Shown: in pieces, positions 1 to 9,062 of the stretch
Layout of the letters: each line of letters opens with the position of its first letter
How positions within the stretch are numbered: the first letter of the stretch is position 1
NCBI GenBank assembly: GCA_964641155.1
Contig: CAZXJO010000001.1
Coordinates: 325,018 to 389,017 of the forward strand
Direction: 5' to 3'
Length of the DNA: 64,000 nt
Source: DTCV01 sp964641155
GTDB lineage: Archaea; Thermoproteota; Thermoprotei_A; Sulfolobales; NBVN01
The notes under the pieces: model-generated
Told to the model about the DNA's origin: nothing
Databases searched by the model: none
Seen by the model: only the letters and a program-made list of their open reading frames with translations
Translations under genes and position numbers: made by a program

Positions 1-173
1 ATCCAGAAGGGTCGACCTTTTCTCGGCGGCTGTGACTGTTGAAGCTCCCGACAGCGGATAAGAGCAATCTTTAGGCACCTAAGTTGAGTGCTGTGTCCGT
101 CTATACATCATATACCTCTAGACACTCCAGTGAACCCAAACTTCTAAGGAGGGCAAGTTCTCAGTAACTGCAC
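1..173. other. Window edge, no gene recognised
   Basis: This stretch lies downstream of the TRAP permease stop codon. I see no open frame with recognisable protein character, no tRNA-like fold and no clear promoter. It may hold the end of a feature lying outside the window. Confidence 0.3.
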
Positions 174-2315
174 TCACTTGGTCGTCTTATACCTCCTTAA
201 ATTAACGAAGTATAGCGCTAGGTATATTAAGACAGCTATGGCGCTCACTAAGAAAGCTCCGAGTTTTAGCATCACGGCTGAGGCGTAAACTAAGACACTC
301 AGTGAAGTAATTGCTATTCGCTGGGTCCTACCTAGTGGGCCTCCTAACCACCCCACAACACCTGAGCTTAGGAATAGCATTGTTAACACGAGGACTGAGA
401 CTCCGTTGATGAAGGAGGTTATGGTGGTTAGGTCCCATTGTTGCGCTGGCAGTATAAGCAACGATGGATTTGTGGCAAATACGTAGGGAACTAAGTAACC
501 GGCTATGGCATAGGCAGATGCGTTAAATGCTGTCTTCCAAAAGTTTGACTTAGCTAATGCGGCCCCCGCATACGTTGCGAGAGCCACAGGCGGTGTGAGA
601 TCAGCTAGTATGCCGAAATAGAAGGCAAACATGTGAGCAACTAGGAGCGCTGATTTAAACGGTAAGCTGCTCCATTCGGCGATAGCTCTTCCTAAGGCGA
701 CGCCTGAAATGGTCGTTGTGATTATGTAATTTGCCGTTGTGGGGACGCCCATGCCAAGTATGAGGCTTATGAACATAACGCTTATCATTAGTAAGAATAT
801 GTTACCTCCCACGATATCTATTAACCTGTACCCTACTAACGTGGCCCAACCGGTCATAGTTAAAACCCCTTGAATCATTCCAGCGATGGAGCCGGCTAGG
901 AAGACTGAGGCCGAGGTCCTCAAAGCTGAGTTAAAGGCATCGATGACGTTGCTTACTAGTTCTTTTCCTCCCCTGATCAAGGATCCGACAGCGATTGCAA
1001 TCAGCAATGAGAGAACTCCTGAGAAGTATAATGAAGCGCTGACGGAGATCCCTGAGATGTAAGCCAGTAATGCGGCAGCAATGACCGCGGACATGTATAT
1101 GATTTTAGAGCCTAAGGTGATGTGTGGCTTCGCAAACCATGCGGCAACTATTGCTGCGCCTAAGGACCCTGTAACAGCGTACTGAGGTTCTAGTCCCACG
1201 AGGAGGAGGTAGGTTATTAAAGGAATGGGCGCCAATAAGTAAATCTTACTAGCCAATTCCTTAAATGAGGGGAGTTTCTCGCCGCGGAGCGGTTTAATTC
1301 CCAATTTTTTTGTGACCCTATCCACGAATATGTATATTGATGCGAAATACGCTATTGCCGGAATCACGGCGGCAATTATTATATCCCTATAAGGCCTCCC
1401 TAAGAACTCGGCCATTATGAATGCTGCAGCACCCATGATGGGAGGCATTAACTGTCCCCCAGTTGATGCAGCCGGCTCCACAGCGCCGGCTACCTCAGGT
1501 GGGTACCCAGCCCTCTTCATTAGTGGTATTGTAAAAGTACCTGTTGTTAGGACGTTAGCTACGGAACTCCCCGAAATGGTACCTAGGAAAGCGCTTGCGA
1601 GTACTGCCGTCTTGGCCGGACCTCCGGACCTGCCACCAACAGCACTCAATATTAGCTCGGTTATGTATTTCCCGACATCCATCTTTTCAAGTATCGCCCC
1701 GAAGAAAATGAACGCAAAAACATACGAGGTCATCACGAAGAGGGGTATTGAGAATATACCCTCCCTAGAGTAATACATGTGGTTGAGCAGTAATCTAAGG
1801 TTAAAGCCTTCATAGTAAAATCCCAAAAATATTATAACCGAGGCTATTACCGGTAACGCAATGCCTAAGGACCTCCTAGCAGCCTCGAATAAGAGTATGA
1901 TAGCGATGACAGGCATTACGATCCTATCAGGAGTTAACTCAAGGTACCCTAACCTGATTATTTCGGGGTATGTGATGAATAAGTAGAAGAACGATATGAA
2001 GGCAAGGGATCCGAGGACATAATCATATACAGGAATCCTCTCCCCAATGCCCTTTCTTAGGGGTTTGATGGTGTAGATGGCTACCAACAGAATACCCATT
2101 AGGAAAGCCATGCTTTGCTGGAGGTCTGGGGCGTAAAGAAGGATTAATATCTTAACCCCGATCTTCTCTAACATGCTGTAAAGCACGAAGTTAAAACCCA
2201 TGACGACGAAGAATTCGTAAAGTGTGAAGATTGCGGCTAAGGCGAGGACGAATTTATGGGAAGCACCCTTCCTGGCCCTCTCAACAACTGCTAGAGCATC
2301 ACTCATGGAGGACAC
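174..2315 (-). CDS. TRAP transporter fused permease (TAXI type, 4TM/12TM)
   Basis: A 713-residue, almost wholly hydrophobic protein: the membrane part of a tripartite ATP-independent periplasmic transporter in which the small (DctQ-like) and large (DctM-like) subunits are fused. The first ~130 residues hold about four membrane segments; the rest carries DctM-family signatures such as GAILEKMDVGKYI, SGSSVANV, GGQLMPPIMGAAAF, GMGVPTTANYI and ADLTPPVALATYAGAALA. It uses an ion gradient to import a substrate delivered by the TAXI binding protein encoded just upstream. Third gene of a three-gene operon; 24 bp follow the DUF1850 gene. TAXI substrates are typically carboxylic acids such as glutamate, but nothing here fixes the substrate. 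Confidence 0.93.
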   Translation of the reverse strand: MSSMSDALAVVERARKGASHKFVLALAAIFTLYEFFVVMGFNFVLYSMLEKIGVKILILLYAPDLQQSMAFLMGILLVAIYTIKPLRKGIGERIPVYDYVLGSLAFISFFYLFITYPEIIRLGYLELTPDRIVMPVIAIILLFEAARRSLGIALPVIASVIIFLGFYYEGFNLRLLLNHMYYSREGIFSIPLFVMTSYVFAFIFFGAILEKMDVGKYITELILSAVGGRSGGPAKTAVLASAFLGTISGSSVANVLTTGTFTIPLMKRAGYPPEVAGAVEPAASTGGQLMPPIMGAAAFIMAEFLGRPYRDIIIAAVIPAIAYFASIYIFVDRVTKKLGIKPLRGEKLPSFKELASKIYLLAPIPLITYLLLVGLEPQYAVTGSLGAAIVAAWFAKPHITLGSKIIYMSAVIAAALLAYISGISVSASLYFSGVLSLLIAIAVGSLIRGGKELVSNVIDAFNSALRTSASVFLAGSIAGMIQGVLTMTGWATLVGYRLIDIVGGNIFLLMISVMFISLILGMGVPTTANYIITTTISGVALGRAIAEWSSLPFKSALLVAHMFAFYFGILADLTPPVALATYAGAALAKSNFWKTAFNASAYAIAGYLVPYVFATNPSLLILPAQQWDLTTITSFINGVSVLVLTMLFLSSGVVGWLGGPLGRTQRIAITSLSVLVYASAVMLKLGAFLVSAIAVLIYLALYFVNLRRYKTTK

Positions 2316-2339
2316 CCACTAAAATAAGCTATGTCTTGT

Positions 2340-2864
2340 TTATAAAAATAAAAGTGATTTTATAGCGAGTTCCAGCTTAGTTAATAAGTATTGAATTCCG
2401 GTGACTTCAACCACGCTCAGCTCAACCTCCCCACCATCTTTAATTTCGTACCCGTTTACAGTGAGTCTCCAATCCATCATGAACTCCGTGTTTACCGTAA
2501 AATTCCTCTCCATGCAGTACTTAACATCAGTTACCACGTAATTACCTCCCCTCACTTCAACAACTCCGTTGAGGTGTTTGAGGTCCTCAAGGGAGGCTGG
2601 CGTCCCAGCCCCACCTACGGGCCATACTACCTCCCTAATGCATATCCGGTCGAGGCGTACTTCGTATACTTCACGTACCTCAGTTGTGAGGTGGCTGTGT
2701 TTAAAAGTTAGCGTTATATTACTCACAGGCACTTCGAAGAAGAGCACCTCTCTATCATCGACAACAACTTTGAGGACCTTAATAACTGTTGCATTAGCTA
2801 ATGATACCAAGAAGACCGCGAAGAATATGAAAAACAGTGTTGGTTTACTTCCCAAAGGAATCAA
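2340..2864 (-). CDS. DUF1850 family protein of TAXI TRAP operon
   Basis: A 174-residue protein with an N-terminal hydrophobic segment (about residues 9-27, signal peptide or anchor), so most of it should lie outside the membrane. The segment around FKHSHLTTEVREVYEV matches the HS-and-E/VY pattern of DUF1850, a family nearly always found beside TAXI-type TRAP genes. Its start overlaps the stop of the binding-protein gene by 4 bp (ATGA), implying translational coupling. Molecular role unknown; context suggests an accessory of the transporter. The family call rests on motif and context only. Confidence 0.75.
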   Translation of the reverse strand: MIPLGSKPTLFFIFFAVFLVSLANATVIKVLKVVVDDREVLFFEVPVSNITLTFKHSHLTTEVREVYEVRLDRICIREVVWPVGGAGTPASLEDLKHLNGVVEVRGGNYVVTDVKYCMERNFTVNTEFMMDWRLTVNGYEIKDGGEVELSVVEVTGIQYLLTKLELAIKSLLFL

Positions 2865-4006
2865 GGCCGTAGGTCCTTCGGTATGCTCATACCTTTGCTT
2901 TCGTAGAACTTTATAGCTCCGGGATGTAGTGGCACACTCATACCCTTCAGGGCTTTATCTAGGGAGATCTCCTCAGCCCTGGCATGAGCCTTCTTTAACT
3001 CGTCTAGGTGGTCGAAGATCACCTCCAAGAACTTACTTACGATATCCTCAGGGATGTCACTCCTGGCGGCGACTATGGCCATAACTGCAAGCGTTTTTGC
3101 GTCTTCTGGCTGTCCTGGATAGGCCCCTGCCGGGATCACTCCTGACACGAAGAATTTATACTCCTGCATCAGCTTCTGAGCTACGTCATCAGGTATGCTG
3201 AGCAACTTAATAGGTGTTGTAGTACCTAGCTGTACGATTGCCGATGTACCTATCCCAGTACAGATAACTATCCCGTCCACCTGACCCAATTTGAGGGCTT
3301 CAGCCCCTTGGTTATAGTCTAAATACTGGGGTGTCAATTTATCCCATATCCCCGCACCCCTTAAGAGTATCTCAGCCTCAACGGCCGCACCACTTCCCGG
3401 GGCGCCGACAGCTACCCTCTTACCAGCGAGGTCGTAAAGGTTATTAATGCCGCTGTCAGCCCTTACTATTATGTGGATGTATTCAGGGTATAGTGAGAGA
3501 ACACCCCTTATGTTTGTTACGGCACTCCCGTTAAACATGTACACCCCTGCAATCGCGTAATAAGCTACGTCATTCTGGATCAATGCGAATTCAGCATCCT
3601 TAGCCCCTAGGGCTCGAGCATTAGACACCGAAGCACCACTAGTTACCGACGTAGCAGTTATGATCCCACCTGAGTACTTGTTCATTAATTCAGCCATGGC
3701 CGACCCTAACGGGTAGTATACACCTCCCGTCCCGCCTGTGAATATCCTTATTCTGTAAGGGGTCGCCGGCGTAGTAGTTGGTGTTGGAGTCGGTGACGCA
3801 GTTACTGTAACAGTCCTAGTTACGGTGGTCGTCACGGTAACGGTAGCCCCTCCCGGAGCACCTGCTGTGACGGTCTGGGTAACCGTAGCCGTGACAGTCT
3901 TAGGAGGTGGAACGGCTGAAGAACCTGCAAAATAACCAGCAACACCCGCGACAACTATCAAGATGATGAGAATGCCTGTCAAAGACTTAGATAATTGGGC
4001 ACCCAA
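2861..4006 (-). CDS. TAXI family TRAP transporter solute-binding protein
   Basis: A 381-residue extracytoplasmic receptor. Residues ~8-30 form a hydrophobic signal or anchor segment without a lipobox Cys; residues ~35-83 are a Thr/Val/Pro-rich linker typical of crenarchaeal surface-tethered binding proteins; the binding domain begins near RIRIFTGGTGGVYYPLG, the TAXI hallmark, and continues with IVRADSGINNLYDLAGKRVAVG and VDGIVICTG. It captures solute and hands it to the fused permease. The start is TTG at 4006, preceded by a GGAGGT ribosome-binding site (minus strand, 4015-4020) and a TATA box. First gene of the operon. Confidence 0.93.
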   Translation of the reverse strand: MGAQLSKSLTGILIILIVVAGVAGYFAGSSAVPPPKTVTATVTQTVTAGAPGGATVTVTTTVTRTVTVTASPTPTPTTTPATPYRIRIFTGGTGGVYYPLGSAMAELMNKYSGGIITATSVTSGASVSNARALGAKDAEFALIQNDVAYYAIAGVYMFNGSAVTNIRGVLSLYPEYIHIIVRADSGINNLYDLAGKRVAVGAPGSGAAVEAEILLRGAGIWDKLTPQYLDYNQGAEALKLGQVDGIVICTGIGTSAIVQLGTTTPIKLLSIPDDVAQKLMQEYKFFVSGVIPAGAYPGQPEDAKTLAVMAIVAARSDIPEDIVSKFLEVIFDHLDELKKAHARAEEISLDKALKGMSVPLHPGAIKFYESKGMSIPKDLRP

Positions 4007-4040
4007 ACCCTAATACCTCCAGAGGTTCTTAACCATCACA

Positions 4041-4050
4041 CTTTATAAAC
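4041..4050 (-). promoter_or_regulatory. TATA box of TRAP operon
   Basis: GTTTATAAAG on the minus strand, about 35-44 bp before the TTG start of the binding-protein gene, with a GGAGGT site lying between. Position and sequence fit an archaeal TBP site. Confidence 0.6.
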
Positions 4051-4239
4051 TTTTCATAATTCTAACAAACTCGAAGTGGTTGGTACATCAAACGATGTTT
4101 AACACCGTCGATCCCTTCAGTACCTCACCAACCTCGCGTTAGAAGTATCGTAAATGCACTCAACCTTTAACCATGAAGCACTGGAATTCCACATAACCCT
4201 ACACACATCCCAATAAGCTCTATCGCACGAGGGTATCAC

Positions 4240-5643
4240 CTACGACGATGACTTCTGACACGATTCAACCCTCCCCCTCAGTAACTCAACCACTTTCTTG
4301 ATGTGATTCTCTAACTCAGCTGAGGATATTACAATCACCTTCCCCTTCGTTACTATGCGTAAAACGTATTTGCTGCACAACTTATCAGCACATACTGCAC
4401 TGATGAAATGGTCTGCTAACAATTTGCTGAGTTTATTCATTTTAGGATCTACTCGACTGCCACATCTGACTACGCCAATACCTTTCCGCTTTAGGTTGAG
4501 TAATTCATTGAATAATGTAACTGTGTAGTCCTGTAGGTCTTCTGAGTACTCCATACTGAATATAGATACGTCATGAAATATTACGGCGGAAGGGTTAACT
4601 TCTTCAATTAGGGTGAGTTCTTTTGCCAGGCATTCAGTAGCACTGTATGCGGTTGGATTGATGGAAGCAACAACAACTCTGTCGAGGACGTACTTAACCG
4701 TGACTTCGTCCGCACCATACAGACGGAGGCTCTCCTCGAGGAATGTCTTCACATGTTCCTCTGGGAAATTATACTCAACAAACAATATCCTTCCATCATC
4801 ACCGGCGATGTATGTTAAAACGGTGTACAGCAGTAGTGGTGAGAGCGATAGCTCAGGTGGGTAATCTATGTATACGGTTGAGGCGGGGCCTTCGGCCTCA
4901 ACAACTTGCACTCCCATACTGTGAAATAGGAGTCTCCTCTTCTTAACGGCCTTAATCTCTGAGGGTATTGTCGGCGGGTAGAATTCCAGACCCTTCCCAC
5001 TCCTAATTGAGAAAGGTATTTCCGCTACCGTGAGTTCATGACCTCTAACCTTTCTAACTTCCATATACCTCGTAACGAGCCCCCTAACAATCCTGCGTTT
5101 GAGTACTAGCACAGCATCCGCTACGAACTCCGACCCGCCAAGTCCTACGTGCTCTTGTTCGGGTGGTATTTCCGATATTAGAACCACAGTCGCGTTCATC
5201 GATCTCTGAAGCTCCCAGAAATAGTTCTGAAGAAATACTCGCACCTTAGCGTCCTCCCTAAAGCTTTCAAGGACGGCCGTCACAGAATCTACGACGACCA
5301 CTTTCGGCTTGAAATCCAATAAGATCTTTGATACCCCATCAAAGAGCTCCCGCACTACCTCCTCATTTCCCGGTACAGGAAACTTAACGAACCTAAACAA
5401 TCCCCTATCCTCATAAAACTTAAGCTCTACACCAACATTGGCTAACTGATTGAATAACCTCTCCTTATCCTCCTGAAAGGATATGTAGAGAGACCTACAA
5501 CCGTTTTGCAGTGCATGCACGCACATGAACGCTGATATAGTGGTCTTACCTGAACCCGGATGACCGGCTATTAACACAAGCCCGCACTCCCTAACGAAGT
5601 CCCCGATCACGGTGACCAAGTAATCTATGCCTTGCACATCCAC
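4240..5643 (-). CDS. KaiC/RadA-superfamily ATPase with degenerate second domain
   Basis: A 467-residue protein of the KaiC-like RecA/RadA ATPase group. Domain 1 (about residues 1-230) has a perfect Walker A, GHPGSGKT (27-34), a Walker B run VVVVDS (115-120) and the family-typical SLYISFQEDKERLF segment. Domain 2 (about 240-460) has the length and predicted order of a second KaiC domain but no Walker A, so it is probably non-catalytic. Such archaeal proteins are thought to work in signalling or regulation; the partner is unknown. Start is GTG at 5643 and a T-rich TATA-like element lies at 5684-5698 on the minus strand. The gene stands alone, 230 bp from the TRAP operon. Confidence 0.8.
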   Translation of the reverse strand: MDVQGIDYLVTVIGDFVRECGLVLIAGHPGSGKTTISAFMCVHALQNGCRSLYISFQEDKERLFNQLANVGVELKFYEDRGLFRFVKFPVPGNEEVVRELFDGVSKILLDFKPKVVVVDSVTAVLESFREDAKVRVFLQNYFWELQRSMNATVVLISEIPPEQEHVGLGGSEFVADAVLVLKRRIVRGLVTRYMEVRKVRGHELTVAEIPFSIRSGKGLEFYPPTIPSEIKAVKKRRLLFHSMGVQVVEAEGPASTVYIDYPPELSLSPLLLYTVLTYIAGDDGRILFVEYNFPEEHVKTFLEESLRLYGADEVTVKYVLDRVVVASINPTAYSATECLAKELTLIEEVNPSAVIFHDVSIFSMEYSEDLQDYTVTLFNELLNLKRKGIGVVRCGSRVDPKMNKLSKLLADHFISAVCADKLCSKYVLRIVTKGKVIVISSAELENHIKKVVELLRGRVESCQKSSS

Positions 5644-6012
5644 GGACTAACACCAGTCGATTTTCAAACTAGGTAGATAATTCAGAAAATATAAAAATTT
5701 ACTTTTAAAAATAAGGAATGGACTGTCCGTATGTTTACTTATGTATATCTTCCCACCTCTCAATCCGCATCGTAAGAACCTGAGTACGCCATAGGTCTGC
5801 CAGCAAGTGCTAATTGAGCTTCCCTGAGAAAGTTCTATTAACTTCCCTCCTTCAGGTATTGGGTTTATTGGAGTGTCTGGAGACGTATGATGTGTGGACG
5901 AACGCGGTACTTACTTTAAGTGTCTGGGTTGCCCTCAGGCACCACAAGTGGGTTAAGTTGTTAAATCAGGTTTATATTAGTTGTACCTTATAGCCTCATG
6001 GTGATTTAGAAA
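5644..6012. other. Intergenic region between divergent genes
   Basis: 369 bp carrying the promoters of the two divergent genes: an AT-rich TATA-like stretch on the minus strand at 5684-5698 and a plus-strand TATA box at 5971-5978. Between them I see no convincing open frame, tRNA or repeat. Confidence 0.45.
5971..5978 (+). promoter_or_regulatory. TATA box for the dehydrogenase gene
   Basis: TTTATATT about 35-42 bp before the ATG at 6013, predicting a transcript start near 6000 and a very short leader. Confidence 0.5.
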
Positions 6013-6996
6013 ATGAGGGTGGGTATTTACGGTTTTGGGGCTATAGGGAGGCTTCTAGCTCTTACAGCTATTGAAAGGGGTCATGAAGTTGTAGGAGCTG
6101 TTGATGTAAGGGAGGACCTCGTCGGTAAGGACGTAGGTTCCGTATTGGGTGTAGGTAACTTAGGCACGTTCGTCAGCAATAGTGTCAGCTCATTAGCTGA
6201 TGCTGATGTAGTCCTCCATGCTACGGGGTCCTTACTGGATAGAGTGTACGACCAGTTGATAAGCATTGTTAGGATGGGTCTCCCGGTGGTGTCTACGTGT
6301 GAGACCCTCTCATACCCTTACTACAGATACCCGGTCTTGGCGAGGGACTTGGATAGGTTGGCTAGGGACTACGGCTCAGCCGTCATCGGGGCAGGTGTTA
6401 ATCCAGGTTACATATGGGATGCCTTAGTGGTTACGTTTGGTGCTATAGTCCCAGTCATCAGGAAAATAACTGCCGTCAGATCGTTTGACGCAGCTAGTAG
6501 GAGGGAGCCCTTTAGGAAGAAAGTGGGCTTAGGACTTAAACCTGAGGAATTCAGTAAAGCATTATCTGAGGGAAAATTGACGGCCCACGTAGGGTATGCC
6601 GAGTCGATATATCTGATATGTAGTGCCGCAGGAGTGCAGCCAAGTAAGGTTATCGAGTTTCAAGAACCTGTCATAGCTCAGAGCAGGGTTGAATCGTCGG
6701 GCGTAGTCGTTGAGGGCGGTTACGTGGCAGGTATTAAAGGTGTTGGTGCAGGATACATAGGAGAGGAAGAGTTCATCAGGCTAGAATTCCTGGCGTATGT
6801 AGGTGCACCTGAATACGATGAGATCATCATAGAGGGTAAGGACCACGTGATTAGGTGGAGATGTACCGGTATTCAAGGAGATAGGGCCACAGCGTCGGCA
6901 GTCCTCAGCGTGGCTGAGAACGTGTATTCATTAACCCCGGGGCTACACTTAATAACCGAGTTAGTGCCTTTCAGAATACGAATGGCTAAGAGGTAA
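6013..6996 (+). CDS. DapB-fold NAD(P)-dependent dehydrogenase (2,4-diaminopentanoate dehydrogenase-like)
   Basis: A 327-residue oxidoreductase with an N-terminal Rossmann fold; the dinucleotide loop GFGAIGR spans residues 7-13, followed by VVGAVDVREDLVGKDVG, typical of dihydrodipicolinate reductase relatives and especially of Ord, the 2,4-diaminopentanoate dehydrogenase of ornithine fermentation. The C-terminal half (TAVRSFDAASRREPFRKK, GVGAGYIG) fits the extra domain of the Ord-like subgroup rather than true DapB, which is about 250 residues. The substrate is uncertain; an amino-acid-derived amine or semialdehyde is likely. No ornithine aminomutase genes occur nearby, so the exact pathway is not shown. 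Monocistronic by appearance. Confidence 0.7.
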   Translation: MRVGIYGFGAIGRLLALTAIERGHEVVGAVDVREDLVGKDVGSVLGVGNLGTFVSNSVSSLADADVVLHATGSLLDRVYDQLISIVRMGLPVVSTCETLSYPYYRYPVLARDLDRLARDYGSAVIGAGVNPGYIWDALVVTFGAIVPVIRKITAVRSFDAASRREPFRKKVGLGLKPEEFSKALSEGKLTAHVGYAESIYLICSAAGVQPSKVIEFQEPVIAQSRVESSGVVVEGGYVAGIKGVGAGYIGEEEFIRLEFLAYVGAPEYDEIIIEGKDHVIRWRCTGIQGDRATASAVLSVAENVYSLTPGLHLITELVPFRIRMAKR

Positions 6997-7070
6997 AAGA
7001 TACAGATGAGGGCATTTACCTCCGAAAAGGAAATTGATTAAATGATAACTGTCCCAAGAGATACGTTTTT

Positions 7071-7089
7071 ACGCGACCTACGCACTTCA
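7071..7089 (+). repeat. 19-bp imperfect direct repeat, left copy
   Basis: ACGCGACCTACGCACTTCA; it matches 17 of 19 bases of the copy at 8458-8476. The pair flanks the frameshifted aminotransferase gene in direct orientation. Could be chance or trace of an insertion. Confidence 0.35.
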
Positions 7090-7125
7090 TGGTCGTTCAG
7101 GGTTCTCGTCTGAGGGTGCCGGCCT

Positions 7126-8345
7126 TCAGAGCGAAGGTGAGGTCAGCACTTCTTTACATGTTTTTGCCAGTCGTTTAATGCCTTCAACGATCTCCTCCTC
7201 ACTCGGATATGAGAAGTTTAACCTCATAGCATTCTTAACACTTCTGTCTACATAGAAGGCCTCGCTCGGGACGTACACTACACCGTTCTCTACTGCTCTG
7301 TCAAGCATGAGTGTTGTGTCTAACGTTCTTGGACCGGATACCCAGACAAACATACCTCCTTCAGGTTTAGTCCATTCAAATCCTTTAGGCATGTGTTCAT
7401 CTAAGGCGTTTAACATCGCCTTTAACCTGGATTTGTAGAACGCCCTTATTTTAGGAATGTGTTGTTCTAAGTAACCCCTCCTAATGTACTCCGCAGCTAC
7501 GTACTGGCAAAGGGTGCTGGTATGTAGGTCTCGGCGTTGTTTAACTATTTCGAATTTCCTGATGGTTTCAGGGTCTGCTACGACCCACCCTACCCTGAGC
7601 CCCGGTGCTAGGATTTTTGAGAAGCTACCGCAGTAGATGACCCTACCCTCAGAGTCCCAGTACTTTATCGGTGGGGGGCTCTCCCCAGAGTAGGTTAACT
7701 CGCGGTACGCATCGTCTTCTATGATGAGGAAGTCGTACATGCTGGCGAGTTCCAGGAGATACTTCCTCCTATCACTACACATACTAACCCCTGTCGGGTT
7801 ATGGAAAGTGGGCATAGTGTAAACAAGCTTTACCGCCCTCCCCTCGGCCTTCAACCCCTTAAGCACGCCTTCAAGAACATCGACCAACATTCCGTCACCG
7901 TCGAGGGGGATTTGAAGGAATTTGGGGTCGTACTGTTCAAAGGCATCGATAGCGTTTGTATATGTTGGCGCTTCAACAACCACGACATCCCCTGGATCTA
8001 GAAATACCGCCCCAGCTAGGTCAAGCGCCTGCGCAGAACCGGTCGTTATTAACACATCAATGTCTGATGAAGTGATTCCGTACCTCCTCCCAATAAAGCT
8101 CTTAACACCATCTATGAGTCCTGGAAACCCTTGAGTTGGTCCATACTGAAGGACTATGTCCTTATGTTCTTCAATGGCCTCAGCAACGAGTTCCTTAATA
8201 ATTTTGACAGGGAAGGTGTCGGGGTGGGGTCTGCCCCCAGTTAGAGTGATGATGTCCCCCTACCAGGATACTTCTTCACCAGCTCCCTAATCACTGACGG
8301 CCTCATTCTTAATACACTGCTAGAGAAATACCTCCTCTCAGACAC
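7126..8345 (-). pseudogene. Frameshifted PLP-dependent aminotransferase class I/II (LysN/ARO8-like)
   Basis: Fold-type I aminotransferase resembling archaeal 2-aminoadipate/aromatic aminotransferases. The open 309 codons (7126-8055) contain substrate-domain motifs, FHNPTGV, IIEDDAYREL and the PLP-lysine motif CGSFSKILAPGLRVGW. The N-terminal ~97 residues are encoded upstream, but one base is missing: from GTG at 8345 (preceded by GGGAGG) the frame reads RRYFSSSVLRMRPSV to KKYPGRG, then shifts into a stop. Adding one base to the five-C run at 8256-8260 (plus strand) joins this to ITLTGGRPHPDTFPV and restores a normal 406-residue enzyme with Lys244 as Schiff-base lysine. Either a recent pseudogene or a homopolymer sequencing error. 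Confidence 0.85.
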
Positions 8346-8395
8346 GGTAATACCTCCCTCAACCCCTCTGCCTACGTGTCTAACTTATGCCGAGC

Positions 8396-8405
8396 ATTTA
8401 TAAAT
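8396..8405 (-). promoter_or_regulatory. TATA box of the aminotransferase gene
   Basis: ATTTATAAAT, a symmetrical TATA box about 51-60 bp before the GTG at 8345; a GGGAGG ribosome-binding site lies between. The intact promoter and ribosome-binding site suggest the gene was recently functional. Confidence 0.5.
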
Positions 8406-8457
8406 TGATTACACCTCCTACAGGCAGTTCCGCTGCTTGAGGTATGTCGGAAACCCT

Positions 8458-8476
8458 ACGCGGCCTACGCACCTCA
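8458..8476 (+). repeat. 19-bp imperfect direct repeat, right copy
   Basis: ACGCGGCCTACGCACCTCA, two substitutions from the copy at 7071-7089; lies about 110 bp upstream of the aminotransferase start. Confidence 0.35.
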
Positions 8477-8627
8477 ACAGCTGAGCTGTCATGGTAGACT
8501 CATCCCATAGTTTTCATCACCTTCAAACGAACACACGTCTAAGAGGCGATAACGGAGTGACCACATGATGTATTAAAAACAGTTGGTGTGAGTAGGTGTA
8601 GCTCTGAGTGTGGATGTGAATGTGTTC

Positions 8628-9020
8628 CTAAGCATCTCCCAGTGAGGCCTTTCTGTTAACCATCGTGGTTAATGTTTTATAGACGTATTCATCGATGAGT
8701 ACGTCATTGCCGTTTACGAGTATCTTAAGGCCTTCGAAGGGGTTTATAGGTGGCTCCGGTAGGTTTGGGTCAGGTTTCTCCCTACCTACGTAGATCCATT
8801 TAATGTTTCCGCTGCGGCCTTTAACAATCCTGTACCAGTACCTGCCGAAGTAGAGGTACTTCATGTTTAGGTCCTTCTTAATCACGAAGTGTATGGGCTT
8901 TAGGTAGTAGCCGGTGTCCTTGATCAACGAGTTGTATTCGTAAATCCTACGTCTGTAGGGTAGGAATAACTCCATGATTAGTTGGTAGCCATCCTTCAGC
9001 GTCACGTAGTTCTTAACCAT
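8628..9020 (-). CDS. Conserved hypothetical protein, basic and tyrosine-rich
   Basis: A 130-residue protein (from ATG at 9020; a TTG at 9035 would add five residues). It is rich in Tyr, Lys and Arg (KYLYFGRYWYRIVKGRSG, IKWIYVGREKPDPNLPEPP) and has no membrane segment. The central part reads like a compact beta domain, perhaps nucleic-acid binding, but I recognise no family. A TATA box (CTTATAATA, minus strand, about 9051-9059) sits about 35 bp before the ATG, so it has its own promoter although it follows the glycine cleavage operon on the same strand. I prefer ATG 9020 because of that TATA spacing. Confidence 0.6.
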   Translation of the reverse strand: MVKNYVTLKDGYQLIMELFLPYRRRIYEYNSLIKDTGYYLKPIHFVIKKDLNMKYLYFGRYWYRIVKGRSGNIKWIYVGREKPDPNLPEPPINPFEGLKILVNGNDVLIDEYVYKTLTTMVNRKASLGDA

Positions 9021-9062
9021 AGTAGCCGTCCACAAAAACTTGCTTATTGGTATTATAAGTGA

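Noticed and set aside
8460..8545. Possible second C/D sRNA on the minus strand (GTGATGA box)
   Set aside because: No acceptable D or D' box at the right distance and no TATA box about 25 bp upstream.
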